Below are positions 1 through 7,326 of a stretch of DNA of 64,000 bases, piece by piece. Positions within the stretch are counted from its first letter, which is position 1; every line of letters starts with the position of its first letter. Source of the stretch: Palsa-1439 sp050015495 (lineage in GTDB: Bacteria; Verrucomicrobiota; Verrucomicrobiia; Palsa-1439); assembly GCA_050015495.1 (NCBI GenBank), contig JBEKBH010000006.1, positions 1-64,000 of the forward strand, given 5' to 3'. Under the pieces are notes generated by a model. That model searched no databases, was not told where the DNA came from, and was given only the letters and a program-made list of their open reading frames with translations. A program made the translations under genes and the position numbers.

Positions 1-369
1 GAGATCGCCGCGAAAGAGACTCGGCCCAGCTTTGCGCGTGACGCGGGCAACATTGAGAATTCACCGGCGGTGGTGGTCGTCGGCGTGGAAGCGAATACGG
101 CGGGATTGAATTGCGGGTTCTGCGGCCAGCCGTCGTGCGAAGAGTTGGAGGAGGCGGACGGCGTGTGCGCGTTCAACTCGATTGACCTCGGCATCGCCAC
201 CGGTTCGGCGGCGGAAGTGGCGGGGCGGTTCCACATGGACAACCGGATTATGTTTTCCATCGGTCGCGCGTGCCTGGACCTGGGCCTGCTCGGGCCGAAG
301 GTCAAACAGGCGCTGGGGATTCCGTTGAGCGTGACCGGCAAGAATCCATTCTTCGACCGTCAGGCGTAG
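1..369 (+). CDS. DUF2148 ferredoxin-like protein, 5' end outside the window
   Basis: The frame is open from base 1 to the TAG at 367-369 (122 residues seen), so the start lies upstream. A cysteine cluster of the form CxxCxxxxC followed by further cysteines (NCGFCGQPSCEE, then GVCAF and RACLDLG) matches the DUF2148 'ferredoxin domain' family, which presumably binds an iron-sulfur cluster; the cellular role is not established. The protein ends in FFDRQA. A second, diverged copy of the last 24 or so codons lies at about 1303-1380, beyond the intervening padR gene. Family assignment is fairly secure; function is unknown. Confidence 0.7.
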   Translation, partial: EIAAKETRPSFARDAGNIENSPAVVVVGVEANTAGLNCGFCGQPSCEELEEADGVCAFNSIDLGIATGSAAEVAGRFHMDNRIMFSIGRACLDLGLLGPKVKQALGIPLSVTGKNPFFDRQA

Positions 370-443
370 GTCCGCGGGGAGCTTGCGGCTGGGTCGATGG
401 TTGGGACTGGCCGCAATTCCTTCTTTCACCAGTGCTGCACGCC

Positions 444-767
444 TTACGCGTGGAGGCAGCCGAGAGAGCGGAGGACGGACGACAGCAAGCGCCATTCGCG
501 GCGGTATTGGGCGAGAACCTGGCGGCCGGGGGCGCGGATGCGATAATATCGTCTCTCGCGGCCGGCGACCTCCGCCCGCCGCGACGAGAGCCAGCCTTCG
601 CGCTCCATTTTTCTCACCAACGGGTAGAGCGGCCCTTCGTTGATTGGAAACAACCCCTTGGAATTTACTTCCACCTCGCGACGCAGCCCGTATCCATAAA
701 GTTCGCCGCGCTTTTCCAGCGTGGCCAAGACAATCCAGGCCGTCGTGCCTTTCCGGATCTGGGCCAT
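444..767 (-). CDS. PadR-family transcriptional regulator
   Basis: A 107-residue winged-helix protein. The sequence from MAQIRKGTTAW through LEKRGELYGYGL to GPLYPLVRKMEREGWL and RRYYRI is the typical PadR N-terminal domain: the 'LYGYGL' helix, 'EGPLYPLL'-type recognition helix and 'RRYYRIT'-type wing. The open frame extends 37 codons further upstream, but the family start fits the ATG at 765-767. PadR proteins usually repress small operons and are often autoregulated. Three palindromes with ACATATG/ATGT cores lie just upstream (872-1154), which fits the ATGT-N-ACAT type of site known for PadR. The gene sits between two copies of a DUF2148 gene end. Its target and effector cannot be told. Confidence 0.85.
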   Translation of the reverse strand: MAQIRKGTTAWIVLATLEKRGELYGYGLRREVEVNSKGLFPINEGPLYPLVRKMEREGWLSSRRAEVAGRERRYYRIRAPGRQVLAQYRREWRLLSSVLRSLGCLHA

Positions 768-871
768 CAAATCGCCACGAACCGACTTCTTCCGGCGCCG
801 GAACGGATGTGTTGGCCAGAGGCGCAAGGGGGAGTCCGTCGGCCGGGTCGTGGGTCGGCGCGAATGCGGCT

Positions 872-894
872 CGTGCATATGTTACATATGTATC
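872..894. promoter_or_regulatory. palindrome copy 1, candidate PadR operator
   Basis: A 23-bp site with core CATATGTTACATATG and right arm GTATC, about 105 bp upstream of the padR start. The left arm is degenerate compared with the GATAC of the other copies. The position fits an autoregulatory operator, but binding is inferred only from the similarity to ATGT-N-ACAT PadR boxes. Confidence 0.45.
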
Positions 895-957
895 ATACCG
901 CGCCGGGCAAGGCAAGGGTGAAACGATGCACGGAAGATCAAGTGCGGTGAGAGGTTG

Positions 958-980
958 GATACATATGAAACACAGGTATC
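958..980. promoter_or_regulatory. palindrome copy 2 (GATAC...GTATC, 23 bp)
   Basis: Same length and arms as copies 1 and 3. The core carries changes (ATATGAAACACAG) that weaken the inner symmetry. The preceding bases (GCGGTGAGAGGTTG) resemble those before copy 3 (GCGGCGAGAGGCTG), so the repeated unit extends left of the palindrome. Confidence 0.45.
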
Positions 981-1131
981 ATGATGTTGTGGCGACGAAT
1001 CAGGACGTCAGAATTCAGCAGTCAGGAGACAGAGGTCAAAAGTCTGGAACAGGGGATCCGGTCGGGAGGTCGCCGAAGGAGCAGTCCCGCCGTGGCTAAA
1101 GCTCTGGCGGGCACGCAGGCGGCGAGAGGCT

Positions 1132-1154
1132 GATACATATGTTACATAGGTATC
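1132..1154. promoter_or_regulatory. palindrome copy 3 (GATAC...GTATC, 23 bp)
   Basis: The arms GATAC and GTATC are perfect inverses, and the centre ATATGTTACATAG is close to symmetric. The left context is shared with copy 2. It sits in a gene-free stretch between padR and the protease gene. Confidence 0.45.
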
Positions 1155-1302
1155 ATGGCATGACGAAGAGAAAATTGTGTGGAAATGTACCAATGATTAG
1201 ACCTGGCCCCAAGTCCCAACGACAAAAGCGAGACCCATAAGGCGATGGGGAGGTTGGTTGGAAATGGATCAATGATTGGACCGAAACCCAATTCCACCAG
1301 GC

Positions 1303-1385
1303 ATGGCCGAACGTCAAACAGGCGCTGGGAATTCCGTTGAGCGTCACCGGTAAGAATCCGTTCTTCGACCGTCAGGCGTAAGTCG
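1303..1385 (+). pseudogene. duplicated 3' end of the DUF2148 gene
   Basis: This stretch matches the end of the gene at 1-369 (bases 292-374). It still encodes PNVKQALGIPL...KNPFFDRQA followed by TAA. Within about 24 codons nearly all differences are third-position and silent (GGG/GGA, GTG/GTC, GGC/GGT, CCA/CCG, TAG/TAA), with one K-to-N change. That pattern implies the copy evolved as part of a functional gene before it was truncated. No upstream part of the gene is present here. Confidence 0.75.
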
Positions 1386-1531
1386 GTGGGGAGGCTGGGT
1401 GGAAATGGGGCGGTGGGTGGACCGGACCGAAATTCTCTTACCCGGGTGAACCACACCATCCACCCTTCGCCCTTGACTCGTCTGCGTGACCGCGTAGTGT
1501 GTTCTCGCTAGTTGAAAGACAATACAGGCAT

Positions 1532-2386
1532 ATGAGAGCTCCGCCAATTCTTCAATTTTCCCCACAACCGGGACCGGTTCAAACCCTTGCCCTTGCCCTT
1601 GTCCTTACTTTTGCCGCACCTGTTACGTCTCGCGCCGCTGCAGCGGATGATTATGCACCTTGCGTCGTCCTACTTTACAACGCCAGCATTACCCCTTCCA
1701 CAAATAATCAACCCGTTCTTCACGTAGAATCTGGAACGGGGTTCTTCGTCGCTACGACCAACTACCGCCCCTATTTGGTAACGGCAGAGCACGTTTCTAA
1801 AATCCTATCTCCTAATTCCCACATTGTCTTCGACCCCGAACGCGACACCCCCACAGATTTGCCCCTGACTAGCTTGCTTCAATCTGGAGTTTGGTTCACC
1901 GCACATTCCCAAGCCGATGTCGCCGCTGTCCCGATTGAACCCCGACAAAACACCGTCAATTTGTTCGCAAACCGTTGCTTCCCCATAAACTCCCTCGAAT
2001 CTCAAAAGACGGCCCCTCCTCACTACGTAATGCTCACAACGATAGGTTTTCCCACGTCTGTATTTCTCAGCTTCCCCAATTCTCCAATTTTTAAAGAGTC
2101 CAAGTCTGCGAGTGGCCTCCGAACTATGCAACGCTTCGATACCAATAAGCCTGCGCTTTTCTTCCTTCTCCAAGACCCGACTGTAGGAGGCCTCAGTGGT
2201 GGCCCCGTCTGGGATTTTCTTCTGCCCGAACTGAATGGCAGCGTGGTAATACGTGCTGGCCAACCGAAGTGCTATGGAATCGTTCACGGCAACATTGCCG
2301 ATGAAACAGGGGGGAAACTCGCGGCCATCACCCCATCTTGCTTTGTAGTAGAGCTAATCAACCAAATCGAATCTGGACAGCGCTAA
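1532..2386 (+). CDS. secreted trypsin-like serine protease
   Basis: A 284-residue protein with a hydrophobic N-terminal segment (about residues 18-36, LALALVLTFAAPV followed by SRAAAADD) that reads as a signal peptide. A chymotrypsin-fold catalytic triad can be assigned: His87 in VTAEHV, Asp129 in SQADVAAVPI and Ser222 in GGLSGGPVWD. An earlier in-frame GTG at 1499 exists, but the ATG at 1532 puts the signal peptide at the N-terminus. Base composition is visibly more AT-rich than most neighbours, hinting at a different origin. It has no PDZ domain, so it is not a full DegP/HtrA protein. The substrate is unknown. Confidence 0.75.
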   Translation: MRAPPILQFSPQPGPVQTLALALVLTFAAPVTSRAAAADDYAPCVVLLYNASITPSTNNQPVLHVESGTGFFVATTNYRPYLVTAEHVSKILSPNSHIVFDPERDTPTDLPLTSLLQSGVWFTAHSQADVAAVPIEPRQNTVNLFANRCFPINSLESQKTAPPHYVMLTTIGFPTSVFLSFPNSPIFKESKSASGLRTMQRFDTNKPALFFLLQDPTVGGLSGGPVWDFLLPELNGSVVIRAGQPKCYGIVHGNIADETGGKLAAITPSCFVVELINQIESGQR

Positions 2387-2735
2387 TCCCACTCGAATAA
2401 CACACATCATCCTTGATTTTTGGCAAAGCCAAGCCGTGTCATCTACCTTCCTCCTCACCGTTAACCCCTCTTCTATTGAAGTTACGGAGCGCGGGGCGGC
2501 GCGGCCCTGACGGGCGGCGGATCAAAAGGGATTCCGCTGTGGACAGCGGACGCTACACGGCCATGTGGGAGTGACGGTGTCGGAATGTTTATGCGGGGCC
2601 GACGGCGCGCGCGGCGCGAGCGCCCTACCAACGACGAACGGCGTGATGACCGACGCTCATAGAGCGCCGCTACAGTAGGACGCGCGGCAGCGCGTCCCTA
2701 CCGTCAGAACCATCGGTCGCGAAGAAGGCGGAAAA
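2387..2735. other. non-coding spacer with GC-rich hairpin repeats
   Basis: No gene is apparent. At about 2675-2702 a hairpin-forming GACGCGCGGCAGCGCGTCC run, framed by CTACAGTAGG and CCTACC, belongs to the 'CGCG...CTAC' family seen in other spacers of this window. A TCCGCTGTGGACAGCGGA hairpin lies at about 2531-2548. Confidence 0.5.
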
Positions 2736-3071
2736 TCAAAAGCGCTCGGGCGTGGCTCCGTCGTGCAGTTTGGCGACCGCAGGCACGGCCTCGACTTCTT
2801 CGTTGTCGAGTTCGTAGGAGAGCTTGCCCTCGGCGATTTCCTTCAGGGCGATATCGGAGAAATCCATCCGCGCATCGGTCTGCGTCAGAGGGTGATGCCC
2901 CTGGATGAGCTGGCGGACACGCCTTCTCACCACGTTGATGAGCAGTTCGGGGCCGGGAATGCGTAGCTGCGCCGGCTCCAGATAATTGACCTTGATGCGT
3001 AAAGGGACTTTGACCGCATCGGAAACCGGTTCCATCTCATCCATCTCAAGCATTAGTTTACTTTCTGCCAC
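2736..3071 (-). CDS. rpoZ: RNA polymerase omega subunit-like protein
   Basis: A 111-residue acidic protein. The middle (about residues 38-90) follows the omega pattern: hydrophobic helix ELLINVVRRRVRQLIQG, then DFSDIALKEIAEGKLSYE, which corresponds to the conserved 'ALREIAEGKI' region. The N-terminal extension of about 35 residues is longer than in enterobacterial omega. Omega helps assemble the beta' subunit into RNA polymerase. It stands alone on the minus strand, not next to gmk as in many genomes. The assignment rests on the short conserved region only. Confidence 0.6.
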   Translation of the reverse strand: MAESKLMLEMDEMEPVSDAVKVPLRIKVNYLEPAQLRIPGPELLINVVRRRVRQLIQGHHPLTQTDARMDFSDIALKEIAEGKLSYELDNEEVEAVPAVAKLHDGATPERF

Positions 3072-3147
3072 GAGCGTGTGGGCCGCCTGATCGACCGCCC
3101 CGAACTCATGGCGTGGTCTGAACAGTTAACGAATCGTTATGGGCCTG

Positions 3148-3266
3148 GTAGTCCATGCCGCCGCCGTAGCCCCCGGGGAGACGGACGGAGTGTTGTACTC
3201 CGTCACCTCGGTGAGGCAGCATTCGGTGGTCAGCACAAAGCCACCAACAGAGCAAAGTTAGCCTTG
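3148..3266 (-). pseudogene. relic of a groEL 3' end
   Basis: Read on the minus strand, one frame gives a stop, then LCSVGGFVLTTECCLTEVTE, closely following the GroEL C-terminal region (SVAGLLLTTEALVTEVPE). About 35 bases further on, in another frame, comes PGGYGGGMDY, matching the Gly/Met-rich GroEL tail. The frameshift, the internal stop and the lost terminal stop codon mark it as degraded. No other part of groEL is visible. Confidence 0.55.
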
Positions 3267-3626
3267 CCCGAGAATTGCCACAATGGGGTAAACACCGTAT
3301 GCCGGGAGAGAGGTGGAGGGGGCCGAGGTCATGAGTCAGAATCCAGAATCCAGGAGTCAGGAGACAGAAGACGGGCGCAGAAAGGACCGTACCCCTCACC
3401 TTAATCCTTTGCGACCTGGGCACGACGTGGTCACGTTTGCGCCGACAGCACACACTCGGCGCGTCTCAGCGGCTAGTGCCGCTTTGGCTCCGAAGACTCG
3501 GCTCCCCCTCTGGATGGGTTCGGTCGGGGTACGGCGCGGCGAGGAAATGAACCCTCACCCTGACCCTCTCCCTTAAGAGGGCGAGGGGAATGCAAAACGG
3601 CTCGTCACCCGCGCCGGCTGTGAAAT
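3267..3626. other. non-coding spacer carrying dispersed repeats
   Basis: No gene is supported. It contains the CAG-rich TCAGAATCCAGAATCCAG run (about 3336-3353, related to about 1005-1035) and one copy of the CGTGGTC/AGCGGCTAGTGCCGCT repeat (3410-3505). It also has a CCCTCTCCCTTAAGAGGGCGAGGG hairpin-type run at about 3563-3586, which recurs after alaS. Confidence 0.5.
3410..3505. repeat. dispersed repeat, TGCGACC...AGCGGCTAGTGCCGCT type, copy 1
   Basis: Shares TGCGACC, ACGTGGTC, GTTTGCGCC, GGCGCGTCTC and the hairpin AGCGGCTAGTGCCGCT plus GGCTCCG with copies at about 43446-43544 and 44214-44270. It lies in a gene-free spacer. Confidence 0.7.
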
Positions 3627-5180
3627 TCAGGCGGGGGCGGAGGCGCGTTTTTGGAGGGCATGGTGGTAGACGTTGGCGTATTGGCGGGCGGAGGTGGCCC
3701 AATCGAAGTTTTGGGCCATGGCTTGTTGCCTCAACTTGGTGATGTGGTGGGGGCGGTCGAACCAGGTGGACACGGCCCAGCCGATGCACCAGTAGAGGGC
3801 GAGACCGGAGGGTTCCCAGAATTTGAAGCCGGTGCCGGTGCCGGCGGCTTCGCTGTAGTTCTCGACCGTGTCGTCGAGGCCGCCGGTGGCGCGGACGACG
3901 GGGAGGGTGGCGTACTTGAGCGAGTAGATCTGGTTGAGGCCGCAGGGTTCGTACAGGGACGGCATGAGAAAGAAGTCGCTGCCGGCTTCGATCAGGTGAC
4001 TGAGCTCGTCGGAGTAGCCGATGTGAGAGCCGACGCGGCCGGGATAGGCCGCGCCGAGCCAGTGGACGAAGTTTTCCGTGTCGGCATCGCCGTTGCCGAG
4101 GATGACGCATTGCATGACCATGTTATTGAGGGCAGGCGGCAGTGCTTCGCGGAGGAGGTTGAACCCTTTCTGGTGGGCGAATCGGCTGACGATGCCAAAG
4201 ACGGGCAGATCGGGGCGAACTTCGAGATTGAAGCGACGCTGGAGCGCGGCTTTGCAGGCGGCTTTGCCGGTCATGTCCTTGGGCGAGAATTTTTCCGGGA
4301 TGAGCGGGTCGGTGGCCGGGTTCCAGCGGGTGTAATCCGCGCCGTTGAGGATGCCGAAGAGATCGGCGCGGCGGTTGTTCAGGTACATCGCCAGGCCCTG
4401 ACCGCCGATCGGGCCGAGGATTTCCTTGGCGTGCGTGGGCGACACTGTGGTCAGCGCGTCGGCGAACCAGATGCCGCCCTTGAGCAGGTTCGTCTTGCCG
4501 AAGTCCTCGAATTTGTCGGAGGTGAAATGTTCCGCGCCGAGGCCGAGGTAGGGCATGACGTTCGCGTCGTACTTGCCCTGGTAGCCGATGTTGTGGATGG
4601 TGAGCACGCTGGCGGTGTTCGAGAGCGGCGAGAGAATGCGGTCCCAGGTTTTGAGCAGGGCCGGCAGGATCGCCGTGGGCCAGTCGTGTGCGTGCATGAC
4701 GTGGGGGATGAACTGGAGATCCTTGCAAATCTGGAGCGCGGCTTTCGAGAGGAGGCCGAAGCGGAACGCGTTGTCCATGTGATGACCGAACGGGCCGTCG
4801 TAAATGCCCGGGCGACCGAAGTAGGCGTCGAAATCGAGGAACCAGACCGGCACCTCGTCGTCGAGGAGGGTGTGGTGGATGCCGACCCAGTGTTCGCTGC
4901 CCGCGCCCATGTGGACGCAGGCAGTGCCGACGGGTTTGATGGCATACTTTGCGCGGTCGATGGACGAGTACAGGGGGATGAGGATGCGCGCGTCGTGTCC
5001 GAGCCGGCGCAGGGCCTTGGGCAATCCCGCGACCACGTCGCCGAGGCCGCCGGTTTTGGCGAACGGCACGCACTCGGACGAGACGAACAGGATGCGCAAC
5101 CCGTCCGGGCGCGGTCCCGCGGGCAACCGGGTGACCGGCTGGTGCGACGTTGGCGCGCTCATCGTGGTAGTGGGGGGCAT
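3627..5180 (-). CDS. glgA: glycogen synthase (ADP-glucose type)
   Basis: A 517-residue GT5 family enzyme that transfers glucose from ADP-glucose to the growing alpha-1,4-glucan. The N-terminal half has the signature LFVSSECVPFAKTGGLGDV, with the nucleotide-sugar-binding KTGGL at about residues 42-46. The C-terminal half has FGIVSRFAHQKG, FFLMPSLYEPCGLNQ and RATGGLDDTV. The ATG at 5178-5180 is chosen; a second ATG (5160-5162) and an upstream in-frame extension exist, and none has a clear ribosome site. No other glycogen genes are adjacent. A long antisense open frame across it is a codon-bias shadow. Confidence 0.93.
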   Translation of the reverse strand: MPPTTTMSAPTSHQPVTRLPAGPRPDGLRILFVSSECVPFAKTGGLGDVVAGLPKALRRLGHDARILIPLYSSIDRAKYAIKPVGTACVHMGAGSEHWVGIHHTLLDDEVPVWFLDFDAYFGRPGIYDGPFGHHMDNAFRFGLLSKAALQICKDLQFIPHVMHAHDWPTAILPALLKTWDRILSPLSNTASVLTIHNIGYQGKYDANVMPYLGLGAEHFTSDKFEDFGKTNLLKGGIWFADALTTVSPTHAKEILGPIGGQGLAMYLNNRRADLFGILNGADYTRWNPATDPLIPEKFSPKDMTGKAACKAALQRRFNLEVRPDLPVFGIVSRFAHQKGFNLLREALPPALNNMVMQCVILGNGDADTENFVHWLGAAYPGRVGSHIGYSDELSHLIEAGSDFFLMPSLYEPCGLNQIYSLKYATLPVVRATGGLDDTVENYSEAAGTGTGFKFWEPSGLALYWCIGWAVSTWFDRPHHITKLRQQAMAQNFDWATSARQYANVYHHALQKRASAPA

Positions 5181-5280
5181 GACCGAGGGAAGTTTAGCAG
5201 CGGCGGTTTGCGTCCGCAAGCGTTTCACGGCGAGAACGCACCGCGACATCGGTTGTCGGGGCGACAATTCGGCGGCAGTG

Positions 5281-6297
5281 TCAGGGGCTGGGAAACAGTT
5301 GCTGCAGCGGCTCGTTGGTCTGGTCGAGAAGGGTATTTGTGGACGCGGGGGGAAACGTTGTGGTCATCATGCCGAGTGGCCGGCGATTGTTGTTGAGCCA
5401 CTCGGCGGCGCTGATGTGCATGGTCAACAGCGAATCGCAACGGTCCGGTTTGTCCGAGGTGTAGTAGATGCTCGCGTCGGCGCGGGTCTGATCGTCCGAC
5501 CACGAAATGTCCACGCGGTAGGGGAACGCGGCCAGTCGTTTCTCCCGGTCCGCGCCGGCCTCGATGCCCGGCACGGCGGTAAACGAGCCGAGACCGGGGC
5601 GTTCGCCGCCGGATTTGCCCGACTGGAGGGCGCGGCTCCTGGGTTCGCCGAATTCTTGCCGCAATTCCTTCTCGATGCGGTCGGGCGCGACGCGGCGCGG
5701 GCGCGCGTCGACCCAGAATTCCTTGAGGAGGTTGTTGTAGAAATGCATCGTGGCGGAGTCAACGGCGCCGGCCCCGGTGACTTCGTAGACTTCGGGGACC
5801 ATGCCCCGGGTGTTCTGCAGGCGGAGGGTGAACCGTTGCTGGAGTTGCTCGGGATTGGCGTCCAGACGGATGCCGAGGAATTCGTCGATCGCGTTGGTGA
5901 CTTCGGCGCGCGGTTCTCCGATCACGGGCGGCGGGAGATTGGTCTCCGACGCGGTCGGCACGGGAATCGAGATGGCGTCATCGCTCAGGACCGGCGGACG
6001 ATGGTCGAGGCGCTCCTCCACGAGGTAGATCCAGAATGGCGCCAGCATCACGAGCACCAGCGACGCGCCGACGAGGTACACAAACGGTCGGGGGATGGGT
6101 TCGAAGATGCGGCGCAATCGTCGCCGTCTCGATGATGGCCGGTGATCCGCCGGATGCGCGCGGTGATGGGCGGGCGAATCCGTCGGCGGGTGCGGGACGT
6201 TCGTCAACCGGCCACAGGCTGGACATTCGACCTGGGGCGCGGCCGGGAGCGCGGCGAGGACGACGCGTTGGCCGCAATGTTGGCATGGGAACTCCAT
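5281..6297 (-). CDS. zinc-ribbon, single-pass membrane protein of unknown function
   Basis: A 338-residue protein starting MEFPCQHCG. Two CxxC pairs (Cys5/Cys8 and Cys25/Cys28) form a zinc-ribbon-like N-terminus. A basic, disordered linker follows, then one transmembrane segment at about residues 72-92, and a soluble C-terminal part of about 245 residues that I do not recognise. The arrangement puts the zinc ribbon in the cytoplasm and the rest outside. The gene diverges from the FHA gene with 93 bp between starts, so the two may share control. The upstream extension of the frame overlaps the FHA start and is rejected. Confidence 0.65.
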   Translation of the reverse strand: MEFPCQHCGQRVVLAALPAAPQVECPACGRLTNVPHPPTDSPAHHRAHPADHRPSSRRRRLRRIFEPIPRPFVYLVGASLVLVMLAPFWIYLVEERLDHRPPVLSDDAISIPVPTASETNLPPPVIGEPRAEVTNAIDEFLGIRLDANPEQLQQRFTLRLQNTRGMVPEVYEVTGAGAVDSATMHFYNNLLKEFWVDARPRRVAPDRIEKELRQEFGEPRSRALQSGKSGGERPGLGSFTAVPGIEAGADREKRLAAFPYRVDISWSDDQTRADASIYYTSDKPDRCDSLLTMHISAAEWLNNNRRPLGMMTTTFPPASTNTLLDQTNEPLQQLFPSP

Positions 6298-6347
6298 CGG
6301 TGTGGTGTAGTCTATCCATGACGGGGGTGAATTTCCACACGGAAAAA

Positions 6348-6378
6348 TTGTGGGCGCGCGGGCGCGCTGTGATATTAT
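6348..6378 (+). promoter_or_regulatory. candidate sigma70-type promoter of the FHA gene
   Basis: TTGTGG at 6348-6353 and TATTAT at 6373-6378, with 19 bp between them. Transcription would begin only a few bases before the ATG at 6391, giving a very short or absent leader. A weak call. Confidence 0.3.
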
Positions 6379-6390
6379 AGCGGCTGGGAC

Positions 6391-7326
6391 ATGTACCGAC
6401 TGCTTTTCCAAGAGCGTTTCGCATCACGGGGACCGCTGCTGATCGACCGTCCGTCGGCGATTATCGGCCGCCGCGCGGATTGCGACGTACAACTGGCCGA
6501 GCCGGGCGTGGGCGACCATCACGCGACCATCGAGCGGCGGTTGGACGGTTATTACCTGCGCGGCCTGGACAGCCCGAACGGCGTGTACGTCAACGGCCAG
6601 GCCATCACGGACCAGCGGCTGTCGTCCGGGGACGAATTGGAAATCGGCCCGGTGCATCTGCGGTTTGAGTTCGTGCACGACGGCGGCGTCAAGCAGCGAC
6701 GCCGTCCCATCGACTCGTTGCAGGTTCTCGCGGTCGCTGTCGTCGGCGCCGTGATTGTTGGCGAAATCGCGCTGCTGGGTCGGATTTTCTCCGAAGACCG
6801 GCCGAGGAGGGTGAGATTGGACGTGGTTCGCAGCACGCCGTCGGACCAGGCGGTCGCGTCGGCATCCGGTTCCTCGTCGCCGTCCGCTTCCGGTTTCAAC
6901 GGGCCTGCCGGATCGGGCGATCATGTCGCGACGGCAATTGTTGAGCCGCCGTTGTTGAACCACGTGATTCGTCTGGCGCGGGTCGAGCGCAGCGACAATG
7001 GCGATGTGGCCACCGTGACCATCCAGGCGAAAGCGCAGGCGGGCGAACGCGAACTGAATACGGCGTCGGTCGCCATCGCCGTGCAATTCGCGACGGTCGA
7101 GGGCGCGGGGCCGGGCGTGGGGTGGGGCAAACCGGTCTGGCTGCCCATTCCGTCGTGGGAGAATTTCTCGACGAAGAACTTCACGGTGCGGTTTCCGGGG
7201 ACGGCGCGTGAACTGGCGGGATTTGTGGTGCGCACGTACTATCACCGCGTGATGCAGGACGTCGCCGCCGTGCCGCCATCGATGCGGCCGCTGGCGCCGG
7301 TCCCGTCGCCGGAGGGATCACCATGA
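6391..7326 (+). CDS. FHA-domain membrane protein
   Basis: A 311-residue protein. Residues about 1-92 are a forkhead-associated domain: IIGRRADCDVQL (GR), HHATIERR in the position of the SxxH motif, and DSPNGVYVNGQ with the conserved Asn. FHA domains bind phosphothreonine. A transmembrane helix follows at about residues 111-131, then a low-complexity linker and an extracytoplasmic domain of about 140 residues that I do not recognise. The stop overlaps the start of the pseudokinase gene (ATGA), so the two are probably translated together. A role in assembling a phospho-dependent or scaffold complex at the membrane is inferred. Confidence 0.8.
   Translation: MYRLLFQERFASRGPLLIDRPSAIIGRRADCDVQLAEPGVGDHHATIERRLDGYYLRGLDSPNGVYVNGQAITDQRLSSGDELEIGPVHLRFEFVHDGGVKQRRRPIDSLQVLAVAVVGAVIVGEIALLGRIFSEDRPRRVRLDVVRSTPSDQAVASASGSSSPSASGFNGPAGSGDHVATAIVEPPLLNHVIRLARVERSDNGDVATVTIQAKAQAGERELNTASVAIAVQFATVEGAGPGVGWGKPVWLPIPSWENFSTKNFTVRFPGTARELAGFVVRTYYHRVMQDVAAVPPSMRPLAPVPSPEGSP

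Larger units (their letters stand above)
895..1302. other. gene-free spacer with short repeats
   Basis: I see no credible gene here. Apart from palindrome copies 2 and 3, it holds a CAG/TCAG-rich stretch at about 1003-1050 (GTCAGAATTCAGCAGTCAGG) that recurs at about 3334-3366. It also has an imperfect double repeat, GGAAATG..CAATGATT, at about 1180-1200 and 1260-1280. Confidence 0.5.

Noticed and set aside
3651..5396. A 581-codon plus-strand open frame across glgA
   Set aside because: It is the antisense of a well-recognised gene; long antisense frames arise from high GC and codon bias, and its translation has no familiar domain.
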